Of a stretch of 24,941 bases of DNA, positions 1 through 6,358 are shown piece after piece (position 1 is the stretch's first letter; every line of letters begins with the position of its first letter). The notes beneath the pieces are model-generated. The model saw only the letters and a list, made by a program, of their open reading frames with translations. It searched no databases and was not told the DNA's origin. Both the position numbers and the translations under genes were made by a program. The DNA comes from Bacillota bacterium (GTDB lineage Bacteria > Bacillota > Clostridia > Monoglobales > Firm-18), in contig JALOAJ010000034.1 of the NCBI GenBank assembly GCA_023228885.1, forward strand, positions 1 to 24,941. Reading direction: 5' to 3'.

Positions 1-304
1 GTACATCACCTTTTTCTGGTACTATTTCGCTTAAAGTATCTTCTTGCAGATTCATCGCGTATATTTTTCTAACGCCGTTTTCAGTCGGCGGGTTGTTGGT
101 ATCATTAAGTTCAGTATTGCCACTATATGAGGCAGCGTTATCATTATTGAGACTGATAATAAACATAATTATAACGGCAACGGCAAGAACCGCCGACGCT
201 GCCGCAACAAGTCTTATTATTCTTATTTGTTTATTGCTTTTTTCCGATGTCGCAATAATTCGTTTAACACGATTATTCGCCTTTTTAATTTGTTCTCTAT
301 CCAT
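1..304 (-). CDS. Partial membrane-anchored protein of unknown function (N-terminal part)
   Basis: The gene runs off the left edge; about 101 codons are visible. It begins MDREQIKKANNRVKRIIATS, a basic cytoplasmic stretch, followed at about residues 28-52 by one hydrophobic segment (LVAAASAVLAVAVIIMFII) and then a polar Asn/Thr-rich region. This is the layout of a type II single-pass membrane protein with an extracytoplasmic C-terminal domain. The ATG at 302-304 is chosen because a GAGGA Shine-Dalgarno (313-317) and a near-consensus promoter lie directly upstream. Nothing in the visible part identifies a family. Anti-sigma-like and sporulation membrane proteins can look like this, but so can many others. 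There is no stop codon in the window. Confidence 0.75.
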   Translation of the reverse strand, partial: MDREQIKKANNRVKRIIATSEKSNKQIRIIRLVAAASAVLAVAVIIMFIISLNNDNAASYSGNTELNDTNNPPTENGVRKIYAMNLQEDTLSEIVPEKGDV

Positions 305-319
305 AATACTAATCCTCAA

Positions 320-430
320 TAATATTACAATGTTTTTGAGTTCTGTGGTATTATTTACTTTAATATAAACTCATTATTCTGTATTGTCAATTATTTTTGT
401 ATTTTCTACTTATTTTGTATTGTAATATTA
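320..430. repeat. 12-bp inverted repeat flanking the promoter
   Basis: TAATATTACAAT at 320-331 is the exact reverse complement of ATTGTAATATTA at 419-430. The arms are 87 bp apart and lie on either side of the promoter at 362-390. This could be a paired operator or a looping site. In such AT-rich DNA chance is a real alternative. Confidence 0.3.
362..390 (-). promoter_or_regulatory. Sigma-A promoter for the partial membrane protein
   Basis: On the minus strand there is a perfect -35 TTGACA (385-390), a 17-bp spacer and a -10 TATATT (362-367). The predicted leader to the ATG at 304 is about 50 nt and carries the GAGGA ribosome binding site. This is the best -35/-10 pair in the window. Confidence 0.75.
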
Positions 431-496
431 ATATGGCTTTCGCGCCCTTCTTGATTCGTTCAGTATGACATAGATGACACTCGCTTATGGCGTTCT

Positions 497-1030
497 TTAC
501 GCGGTGCGTCTCCAGATTTTAACCGTTATGTACGGCTGCATGTTTTGGTGCGCGCCGCCGCCCTGCTCCTGCAAATCCGCCGTCATCGCATTGTTGTAGA
601 CTGTTCCCGACGAATAGCCTGTCCTGTATCCGCTTGAGCTCTCGCCGGTTCCGTTTCCGGACAACGATATGTATTGGCCTTGATACCACCTTATAGTATG
701 CTTGTGCTTTGGTATCTGCGCCTCGGTGAGCGTAACCGTTTTTGTTCCGCCTGTTTTACCCGCCTGATTAAAATCCGCGTCGTCGGATTTATACCCCGCT
801 AAAACCCTGCCCTGGGCGTACTCCTCCCAAGAGCCGCCGAACAACTGCGCGGGGGAGATATTCGATACCGTTATATATATTGATCCCACAGGATAGCAGT
901 CAAGCGGCTTTATAAGGCCTTTTATAACCTCTTTTAATTCCTCAATATCCTTCCTGTCTTCCGCCGTTTCTTTTTTTGCCTCAAAAAGCCGACGGGCATA
1001 CCTTGCCAGCGTAATCTCCCGCGTGTCCAT
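497..1030 (-). CDS. Phage tail-collar / baseplate-like protein, orphan
   Basis: This 177-residue protein has the layout of phage tail-collar and baseplate tip proteins. A short charged helical N-terminus (about residues 1-45, EAKKETAEDRKDIEELKEV) is followed by PVGSIYITVSNISPAQLFGG, then a GRVLAGY...GKTGGTKTVTL section, the His-rich IPKHKH motif (about 107-112), a Gly/Ser/Thr/Tyr-rich variable tip, and the typical end HQNMQPYITVKIWRRTA. The start is the ATG at 1028-1030, because GGAGG sits 5 nt upstream; an in-frame ATG at 1054 has no such site. No other phage structural genes are nearby, so it is either a prophage remnant or a domesticated, secreted or tailocin-type protein. The fold assignment is confident; the role is not. 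Confidence 0.7.
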   Translation of the reverse strand: MDTREITLARYARRLFEAKKETAEDRKDIEELKEVIKGLIKPLDCYPVGSIYITVSNISPAQLFGGSWEEYAQGRVLAGYKSDDADFNQAGKTGGTKTVTLTEAQIPKHKHTIRWYQGQYISLSGNGTGESSSGYRTGYSSGTVYNNAMTADLQEQGGGAHQNMQPYITVKIWRRTA

Positions 1031-1076
1031 AACGTCCTCCGTTTTTTTATGCATTATACCGTTTCTTTTTTCTCAC

Positions 1077-1102
1077 AGCCGCTCAAAATTAAATATGCGG
1101 CT
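1077..1102. other. Small GC stem-loop between two minus-strand genes
   Basis: AGCCGC (1077-1082) pairs with GCGGCT (1097-1102) across a 14-nt AT-rich loop. It sits between the stop of the gene at 1150-1485 and the start of the tail-collar gene. Read on the minus strand it is followed by GUGAGAAAAAAG rather than a U-tract, so it is not a convincing terminator there. It could be a processing or attenuation structure. Confidence 0.25.
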
Positions 1103-1149
1103 TGTCCTTTTTATAAACATGCCGTAAAAAAGAATGTAAAAACCTTCTT

Positions 1150-1485
1150 TTAAATCTTGTTCATCTTAATCATGCGGGTTATATTCTCCAGTTTCTCGCG
1201 CTGGTTTTCATCCATCATAGGCATTACGTTTTTAACAAACGCATCGAGAGCGTCTTCGGAAAACGTGCCGTCGCGGCGTCCCTCCCCTATCATCATTTCC
1301 AAATCGCCCATCAGCTCGCTTTCGCTTTTATTACCGTACTTATTAATAGCGTCTTCATAGTTTTTTATATCTTTATCGTTTATTTCATCTACATTAATAT
1401 TTGCCTTTTTGGCGGCTTTTTTAAGTTCATCTTTATTCAGCGCGGCTTTTTGCTCTTTTATCTTCCTCAAATCTTTTTTAGCCAT
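1150..1485 (-). CDS. Small charged helical protein of unknown function, related to its divergent neighbour
   Basis: This 111-residue protein is rich in Lys, Asp, Glu and Asn. It begins MAKKDLRKIKEQKAAL and ends in a Met-rich stretch, MPMMDENQREKLENITRMI. No signal peptide or membrane segment is seen, so it is probably cytosolic and helical. The ATG at 1483-1485 is preferred over the in-frame GTG at 1494 because the strong AGGAGGTG site overlaps that GTG and lies 6 nt before the ATG. It is transcribed divergently from the gene at 1590. The C-terminal pattern MP-(x)n-E-(N/Q)-x-(K/R)-x-(K/L)-x-N-(I/M)-x-x-M occurs in both proteins, suggesting a shared ancestor or a paired function. I do not recognise the family. 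Confidence 0.7.
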   Translation of the reverse strand: MAKKDLRKIKEQKAALNKDELKKAAKKANINVDEINDKDIKNYEDAINKYGNKSESELMGDLEMMIGEGRRDGTFSEDALDAFVKNVMPMMDENQREKLENITRMIKMNKI

Positions 1486-1532
1486 AAAAGACACCTCCTC
1501 TTTTATATGTATATTCGCGGTTGTTCGCGTTG

Positions 1533-1561
1533 TTCACATAAAATCACGGCGCGCATATCAT
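1533..1561 (+). promoter_or_regulatory. Candidate sigma-A promoter in the divergent intergenic region
   Basis: TTCACA (1533-1538), a 17-bp spacer and TATCAT (1556-1561) point to the gene at 1590 with a leader of about 22 nt. Each box matches consensus at 5 of 6 bases. The opposite strand shows only a weak pair (TGAACA, 17 bp, TATACA) for the gene ending at 1485. Confidence 0.5.
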
Positions 1562-1589
1562 ATACCAAACAACAAAGAAGGGTACTAAT

Positions 1590-2234
1590 ATGTTCAGATT
1601 CCCGTTCGGTCCGCGCCCCGCACCCCGCCAAATGCAGCGCCGCGGCGTCCCGTCTCCGCAAAAATCGGTAAGTTACGGCGATTTGCTGCAACATGCCTCG
1701 TTTTCGCCCGAATTGAGTTTTCTTCTTTCAATGACTTTAAAAGACGGGCTTGATAAAAAAACAACTCTTGATATGCTTAAGAACATAGAGCCGTACGTTG
1801 CCGCACAAGACAGGGAAGCCATACACAGTATATTCCACACGCTTAATATGACGGATAACTATCGCCGCCGTCCGCCCGTTCCTCCCCCCGGCAGGCACGG
1901 AGCGGGGCTTTCGGATTTCTCAAAGCTTTCAAGACACCAGACACTGCTGGAAATACTGCAGCGCTACGCTTCGCAGGACACCTGCTCTATGCTGCGCGGG
2001 CTCTCGCAGTCGGCGCGGACACAAGAAAACTTTGAACGCATGTCGCGCCGCATTGAAAAACTCCGCAATATGAATATGTCGTCTCCGGAAAATATGTTCG
2101 AGGCGATATCAATGTTTATGCCGGCGGAGGAGCAAAGCAAATTTAAAAACATGCAAAACATGATGCGCATGATGGGCTCTATGAAAAACTTCAAGCCCGA
2201 GGATTTGTTTAAATTTATGGGAAACTTTAAATAA
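1590..2234 (+). CDS. Met-rich protein of unknown function with Pro/Arg-rich N-terminus
   Basis: This 214-residue protein starts MFRFPFGPRPAPRQMQRRG. It has a Pro/Arg-rich, probably disordered head (1-25), a helical middle, a second Pro/Arg linker (about 91-105), and a strongly Met-rich tail (FMPAEEQSKFKNMQNMMRMM). The ATG at 1590 has AAGGG 7 nt upstream and a good promoter. No signal peptide or membrane segment is visible. The tail resembles the end of the divergent 111-residue protein. Very basic, Met-rich, unclassified Clostridia proteins of this kind are often sporulation or nucleoid associated, but nothing in the sequence proves that. The family is not recognised. Confidence 0.7.
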   Translation: MFRFPFGPRPAPRQMQRRGVPSPQKSVSYGDLLQHASFSPELSFLLSMTLKDGLDKKTTLDMLKNIEPYVAAQDREAIHSIFHTLNMTDNYRRRPPVPPPGRHGAGLSDFSKLSRHQTLLEILQRYASQDTCSMLRGLSQSARTQENFERMSRRIEKLRNMNMSSPENMFEAISMFMPAEEQSKFKNMQNMMRMMGSMKNFKPEDLFKFMGNFK

Positions 2235-2262
2235 GCGTTTTTAAGTAAAACCGCGCCCGTTT

Positions 2263-2284
2263 GTATTCAAGAGGAATACTTTTT
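2263..2284 (+). terminator. Intrinsic terminator after the Met-rich protein
   Basis: GTATTC (2263-2268), loop AAGAG, GAATAC (2274-2279), then TTTTT (2280-2284). The stem is perfect but only 6 bp and AT-rich. It lies 29 nt after the stop codon of the plus-strand gene, between two convergent genes. Confidence 0.55.
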
Positions 2285-2306
2285 GCGTTCATTTTATCGC
2301 TTGACG

Positions 2307-3524
2307 CTATTTTGCATCAAGCTGCGGGTATATTTCCGACACCGCGCTAAGGAAGGTATCTATCGCTTCCGCTTTCGTTAAAAGCCCCTGCCGCAGGGCC
2401 GATACGACAGCCGAGAACTCGGCCGATACAGCCTTGTCGTATATAGAGGGAGAAAAGCCGGCTTTTTGAGCTTCGTCCATCAAAAAAGCGTGTATTTTCT
2501 GGCCGCCGAAATCCGGACTTTCAAAATCCCGCAAGGCTTCCTGCACGCTTTTCAAACATACAGGCCGCCCCGTCGTATCCGTCCACCACTGCGCGGTCTG
2601 CTCGTTTAACGCCACGAACTCTACAAACTCCCAAGCCCTTTGCTTATTTTCGCTTTGCGCGCTTATGCCTATCCATGTGCCCCGCATATAACCGCCCGGT
2701 CCGGGGCATAACCCAAGGCCGCCCTTTGCGTCTATACAGGGAATTTCCCAGGCCGGCAGAGAATACGCAAAAACATTCTCATCTTTCGGCGTATCGCCCA
2801 TAGGCAAAAGCTCTTCCTGATACATCTCCGCGGCGGCGTTTAAATAATCGAGCCGCGCTTTGCTTAGGTTAAGCTTGCCGTCGCAAACCCAAGCTTCGCT
2901 CGCGCATACGCAGTTTTCAATACCGTCCGTACCGGAAAAAATATAACAGCCCTTCTCACGCACTTTTTTAGCGGTTTCAGTTATCGTCAAATAATCGCAA
3001 AAAAGCATGGCCGTTTGCCAAGGGTCGTCCGTTCCGAATATCTCATTCGCCAAATCCCTGCGATATACAATTACGCTTACGGGCAGCTGATAGCAAATTG
3101 CCCGCAGCACTCCCCGCGCGTCCATGCCGGTATCCGAGCATAAAAGCGCGTCGCTTTTGCCCGTGGTGCCGTAATGCGTTAATTCTTCATACGAGCCGTT
3201 CTCGTATAAAACGGGCAGCATATACTGATCCGCCGCGATAACGTCGGCATTGCCCATAAAAATTCCGCCGCTTAAATATTCCTCGGAGGATATCAATTTA
3301 ACCTGTGTTAAAACGCCTGTTTGGCTTGTGTACCTTTCGGCGAATTTCTCCAAATCTTTTGATACCGTATATATAACCAACTTTTCGGCAACGGGCTCAA
3401 TATAATGCACGGGAGCGTCTATTTCGCCGCTTTCGGGCGGAGGCTGCTCCTCATGTCCGCATGAGGAAAAACAAAATAATAATACCAAAGCCAATGCCGC
3501 CGCCGATACTTTTTTTATTCTCAA
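2307..3524 (-). CDS. Extracellular solute-binding lipoprotein (ABC transporter family 1 type), orphan
   Basis: This 405-residue protein has a lipoprotein signal peptide: basic MRIKK, a hydrophobic core, and lipobox FSSC with the lipidated Cys at about position 22. The mature part reads like a family 1 (carbohydrate/oligopeptide-type) binding protein: an early strand LVIYTVSKDLEKFAERYTSQ, a middle with FMGNADVIAADQYMLPVL, and a late AWEFVEFVALNEQTAQWW helix, which in this family sits near the hinge. The start is TTG (3522-3524), supported by AAGGAGG (3530-3536) 5 nt upstream; no ATG fits. No permease or ATPase genes are adjacent, so the ligand is unknown and the partner transporter must be encoded elsewhere, or the protein acts as a sensor. 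It is convergent with the gene at 1590. Confidence 0.85.
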   Translation of the reverse strand: MRIKKVSAAALALVLLFCFSSCGHEEQPPPESGEIDAPVHYIEPVAEKLVIYTVSKDLEKFAERYTSQTGVLTQVKLISSEEYLSGGIFMGNADVIAADQYMLPVLYENGSYEELTHYGTTGKSDALLCSDTGMDARGVLRAICYQLPVSVIVYRRDLANEIFGTDDPWQTAMLFCDYLTITETAKKVREKGCYIFSGTDGIENCVCASEAWVCDGKLNLSKARLDYLNAAAEMYQEELLPMGDTPKDENVFAYSLPAWEIPCIDAKGGLGLCPGPGGYMRGTWIGISAQSENKQRAWEFVEFVALNEQTAQWWTDTTGRPVCLKSVQEALRDFESPDFGGQKIHAFLMDEAQKAGFSPSIYDKAVSAEFSAVVSALRQGLLTKAEAIDTFLSAVSEIYPQLDAK

Positions 3525-3536
3525 AGCCGCCTCCTT

Positions 3537-3549
3537 GTTAACGCTTAAC
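3537..3549. promoter_or_regulatory. Possible operator palindrome upstream of the solute-binding protein
   Basis: GTTAA-CGC-TTAAC is an inverted repeat with 5-bp arms, placed between the predicted promoter (3565-3594) and the ribosome binding site (3530-3536). That is a position where a repressor would block transcription. The regulator is unknown, and a chance match is possible. Confidence 0.3.
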
Positions 3550-3564
3550 AGTTATGTTTCCCTA

Positions 3565-3594
3565 ATATTAGCACAGTTTTTAAAGGACGCGCAA
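3565..3594 (-). promoter_or_regulatory. Extended -10 promoter for the solute-binding protein
   Basis: On the minus strand: TTGCGC (3589-3594), an 18-bp spacer ending in TGC, and TAATAT (3565-3570). The TGn before the -10 makes up for a poor second half of the -35 box. The predicted leader is about 35 nt. Confidence 0.5.
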
Positions 3595-3649
3595 CACAAA
3601 CAAAAAGAACGGTTATTGTTTGCGCTTTGCGCGGCGGTTTAAAACGCGG

Positions 3650-4474
3650 TCAGCAATTGCCCTCATACACGAAAGAGAGCTTTTCCCTCGCGATTGCCGC
3701 AAGCTTATATACGGTATCGACCGGCGTAGCTTTTATATCGGCCATTTTATGGCGCGGAAAAAAGCGCGATATATGCAGCGGTATGCTTTTGTCTGTTTTG
3801 GCCAGCCAGGAGGACAAACCGCGCATTTCGTCCGCGCCGTCGTTTTTATCCGGCACTATCAATGTGGTTACTTCAACATGGCACTTTTTAGCGCAAAGCT
3901 CTATCGTCCTCAAAACGGGAGATAGGCTTCCACCCACAAACCCGTAAAAGCTTTCCGTAAACCCTTTTAAGTCTATATTCATTGCGTCAACATAAGGCAG
4001 CAGTTCCAAAAGCGGCCCTTCATTGACAAAACCGTTTGTAACAAGCACAACTATAAGCCCGTTTCGCTTTAACAGCTTTGCGCAGTCTCTAACATACTCA
4101 TACCCTACCAGCGGCTCGTTATATGTAAACGCCACGCCTATGCTGCGGGTGCATTCCAGCGCCTGCGTTAAAAGCGCCTCCGGCGGCATAAACATCACTC
4201 CCCCGCTCGGCTTATCGGCGCACGCAATATCGTGGTTCTGGCAGAACGGACAGCGCAGGTTACAGCCGAAGCTTCCCACGGACAGTATTAAACTTTTAGG
4301 ATGAAACCTGTAAAGCGGTTTTTTCTCTATCGGGTCAAGCCCCATGGCGGTTATGTATCCGTAGTTTTTCGGCTTTACAACGCCGCCCTCGTTTACCCTC
4401 GCGCGGCACAGCCCTGTCTGCCCTTTTTCAAGCACGCAGCCGTGAGGGCATACGGCGCATTTTATGCCGCCCAT
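3650..4474 (-). CDS. amrS: AmmeMemoRadiSam system radical SAM enzyme
   Basis: This 274-residue radical SAM protein belongs to the AmrS family (relatives were long annotated as pyruvate formate-lyase activating enzyme-like). The CxxxCxxC cluster motif is CNLRCPFC (C71, C75, C78). The family's N-terminal Cys-rich segment, CAVCPHGCVLEKGQTGLC (C6, C9, C13, C23), and the block GLDPIEKKPLYRFHP are both present. It ends at FVYEGNC, lacking the extra Cys-containing tail of longer relatives; I saw no frameshift continuation in the downstream DNA. The start overlaps the stop of the upstream amrB-amrA gene as TAATG, so translation is coupled. The reaction catalysed by this system is not established as far as I know; the genes consistently occur together. 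Confidence 0.92.
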   Translation of the reverse strand: MGGIKCAVCPHGCVLEKGQTGLCRARVNEGGVVKPKNYGYITAMGLDPIEKKPLYRFHPKSLILSVGSFGCNLRCPFCQNHDIACADKPSGGVMFMPPEALLTQALECTRSIGVAFTYNEPLVGYEYVRDCAKLLKRNGLIVVLVTNGFVNEGPLLELLPYVDAMNIDLKGFTESFYGFVGGSLSPVLRTIELCAKKCHVEVTTLIVPDKNDGADEMRGLSSWLAKTDKSIPLHISRFFPRHKMADIKATPVDTVYKLAAIAREKLSFVYEGNC

Positions 4475-5883
4475 TATTCACTCTCCCCCTCCGTATGCGC
4501 TTTATGGCGTACAACCTCAAACCGCTCCATTTTATAATTCTCGTTTTCGCGTATGCCCGCCTTTTGCAGCGCTATGCCAATTTGTTTTTGAGGGGTATCT
4601 ATGCCTTCAAGGCACGGCAGCAGCAGCCCCCGCTTGCGGCCGCAGTATACTATAACGCCGTATCTTAAAACGTCGAGACGCTCCGTTGTTTCTATGTGCT
4701 CGGGTTCTCCCAGCACGTCAACGCTGTATACAATATACGGAAGCTCGTATTCTTCCACCGGACTAAAACGCGTATCGCCCGTTCCGGCGCTTACCGCGTT
4801 GCGTATTATCTCACGCGCTATGGAAGGCTCGGCGCCGGCAATCGTGCCCACGCAGCCGCGCAGCCGCCCGTCTTTTTTGAGCGAAACAAACACCCCCGCT
4901 TTGGCGCGTGTAAGCTCGTCCGGCAATCCGTCAGGCAGCTTTAAGTACTTTCCCGTTTTGACGTACGTCTCTAGCGATTGGCGCGCGAGACGCACATAAT
5001 CGTCTTCGCTTTTTTTAAGCCGCTCAAGCTTTGCCGATTGATCCTTATGGTATATTTCGCCGAAACGGCGGTTCTCGTCCGCGCCCGCGGGCTTAAACCC
5101 GCATACGGCGTAACCCACTCCGAAAGGCCCTTCATATGAATAAAATGCAGTTTCCAAAGAGCGCCCGTCAAGAGCGCCCGCCATCTGCGTAAAGCCGCGC
5201 AGCCCGCATTCGGCGGCGGCTTCGCAAAAATGCTCCGTAAAAGAGAAAAAGCGCGAAAAGTCGGCGGTTTTCATCGCTTTCGTAACCTTTAAGTCAAACT
5301 CCGGCCCTCTCTTGTCAAATCCGTAGGGCCCGCTTTGCGAAAGCTTGTGCGACAAATCCCCGCTTGCTATAAATACCGTTCTCCTGTTCAGACTTTCCGC
5401 CGCGTCCGATACGCACCGTCCAAAAGAATAATGCGCCGCGAGGGGCAGACCGGATATGGAGACGCGCACAAGCTTGTAGTCCGTATAGTATTTATCCACA
5501 AAATAAAGGGGCACCAATGTCGCGTGGTCCAGCCTTTTGTCTCTCTCGCCCAAGGCGCCGGCCGAAATATCCCTCTCAAACGCAAGGCCGGACAGCGCCG
5601 ACACAAATTCTGTATCGTATGTTTTGCCGAAAGATACATCGGGCGCGCCGAAAGCGCCAAAGTCTCCGGACGCGCTCTCGCCGGGGGAGATATGTATATA
5701 ATCGCCGTACATAACCGAATGCGGCGTTGAGAGCACTATCGTTTCCGGCTTTATCCGCGCTATTATACGCGCGGCTTTATCCATAGCCTCCGCCGTGCCG
5801 CGCACCTGTTTTTCCTGCCCCCCGCCTACCCGCGGCACTATAAGCGGCGGATGCGGCATTATACACGCGTATTCTATTGCCAT
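4474..5883 (-). CDS. amrB-amrA: Fused AmmeMemoRadiSam proteins B and A (Memo-like dioxygenase fold + AMMECR1)
   Basis: This 469-residue protein has two domains. Residues about 1-265 form a Memo/class III extradiol dioxygenase-like domain, with candidate metal or active-site residues in MPHPP (H11), STPHS (H55), LDHATLVPLYF (H120) and SGDLSH (H179). Residues about 290-462 form an AMMECR1 domain with its hallmark LRGCVGT (341-347) and the later FSPVEEYELPYIVYSVDVLGEP-type region. The linker is charged. The ATG at 5881-5883 has AAGGAGGGG upstream at 5890-5898. The stop overlaps the amrS start (TAATG), so the two genes together make all three modules of the system. Such fusions are known in Firmicutes. 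The biochemical role is unresolved; an iron-dependent oxidation or modification step is only a guess from the folds. Confidence 0.92.
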   Translation of the reverse strand: MAIEYACIMPHPPLIVPRVGGGQEKQVRGTAEAMDKAARIIARIKPETIVLSTPHSVMYGDYIHISPGESASGDFGAFGAPDVSFGKTYDTEFVSALSGLAFERDISAGALGERDKRLDHATLVPLYFVDKYYTDYKLVRVSISGLPLAAHYSFGRCVSDAAESLNRRTVFIASGDLSHKLSQSGPYGFDKRGPEFDLKVTKAMKTADFSRFFSFTEHFCEAAAECGLRGFTQMAGALDGRSLETAFYSYEGPFGVGYAVCGFKPAGADENRRFGEIYHKDQSAKLERLKKSEDDYVRLARQSLETYVKTGKYLKLPDGLPDELTRAKAGVFVSLKKDGRLRGCVGTIAGAEPSIAREIIRNAVSAGTGDTRFSPVEEYELPYIVYSVDVLGEPEHIETTERLDVLRYGVIVYCGRKRGLLLPCLEGIDTPQKQIGIALQKAGIRENENYKMERFEVVRHKAHTEGESE

Positions 5884-5906
5884 GACAATCCCCTCCTTTT
5901 GCCAAT

Positions 5907-5915
5907 ATTATACCA
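5907..5915 (-). promoter_or_regulatory. Extended -10 promoter of the amr operon
   Basis: The minus strand reads TGGTATAAT: a perfect TATAAT (5907-5912) preceded by TG. No good -35 is seen at 17 bp (TGTTAT). The start of transcription would fall about 17 nt before the ATG, just ahead of the AAGGAGGGG site. Confidence 0.5.
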
Positions 5916-6005
5916 CCGTCGGCGCGGAAATAACAGAGGCGGACGGCGTATGGAACGATACTTAAAAGGCGCCGCGCCCCGCCGCGCAAGTCGGCATTAT
6001 ACCCC

Positions 6006-6034
6006 TTGTTTCTCCATTTCGACCGTGTTATTAT
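6006..6034 (+). promoter_or_regulatory. Promoter of the LRR lipoprotein genes
   Basis: TTGTTT (6006-6011), a 17-bp spacer ending TGT, and TATTAT (6029-6034), an extended -10 type. A 14-bp AT palindrome, ATATTATATAATAT (6033-6046), overlaps its downstream edge and might bind a regulator. The leader is about 55 nt and ends in the AGGAG site at 6081-6085. Confidence 0.45.
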
Positions 6035-6067
6035 ATTATATAATATCACATTAAATACATATGATTT

Positions 6068-6358
6068 TACAACTCTTATAAGGAGAACCTTAAAATGAAA
6101 AAGCTGTTATCGATTATTCTGGCTGCGGCAATGCTTCTTTCTTTCGCGGCCTGCGGTACGCCCGCCGGAAAAACCGCGCCCGCGACAGCGCCTATACAAA
6201 CGCCTGCCGCCACACCTGAGCCTACGCCCGAGCCCGCGCCGGTACTGCCGATTGTATTTGACGACGCCAATCTGGAAGCCGCGGTGCGTGAGCGGCTGGG
6301 CATAGAGGGCAGAGATATAACGACGGCGGACACGCTTGGCGTGACGAAGCTTGATTTG
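6068..6358 (+). repeat. First copy of duplicated leader and N-terminal coding region
   Basis: The end of the leader, the ribosome binding site, signal peptide, Pro/Thr linker and cap region are nearly identical to 8494-8784 at a constant offset of 2,426 bp, with scattered substitutions and no indel. This marks a tandem gene duplication. Confidence 0.85.

Noticed and set aside
93..368. Plus-strand hydrophobic open frame of 91 codons opposite the left-edge gene
   Set aside because: It is antisense to a better-supported minus-strand gene that has a promoter, ribosome binding site and plausible domain layout. Its hydrophobicity comes from the AT-rich complement.
3650..4474. AmrS as a frameshifted or truncated gene because it ends early
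   Set aside because: The downstream DNA shows no continuation of the family tail in other frames, and YEGN-type ends fit shorter members of the family.
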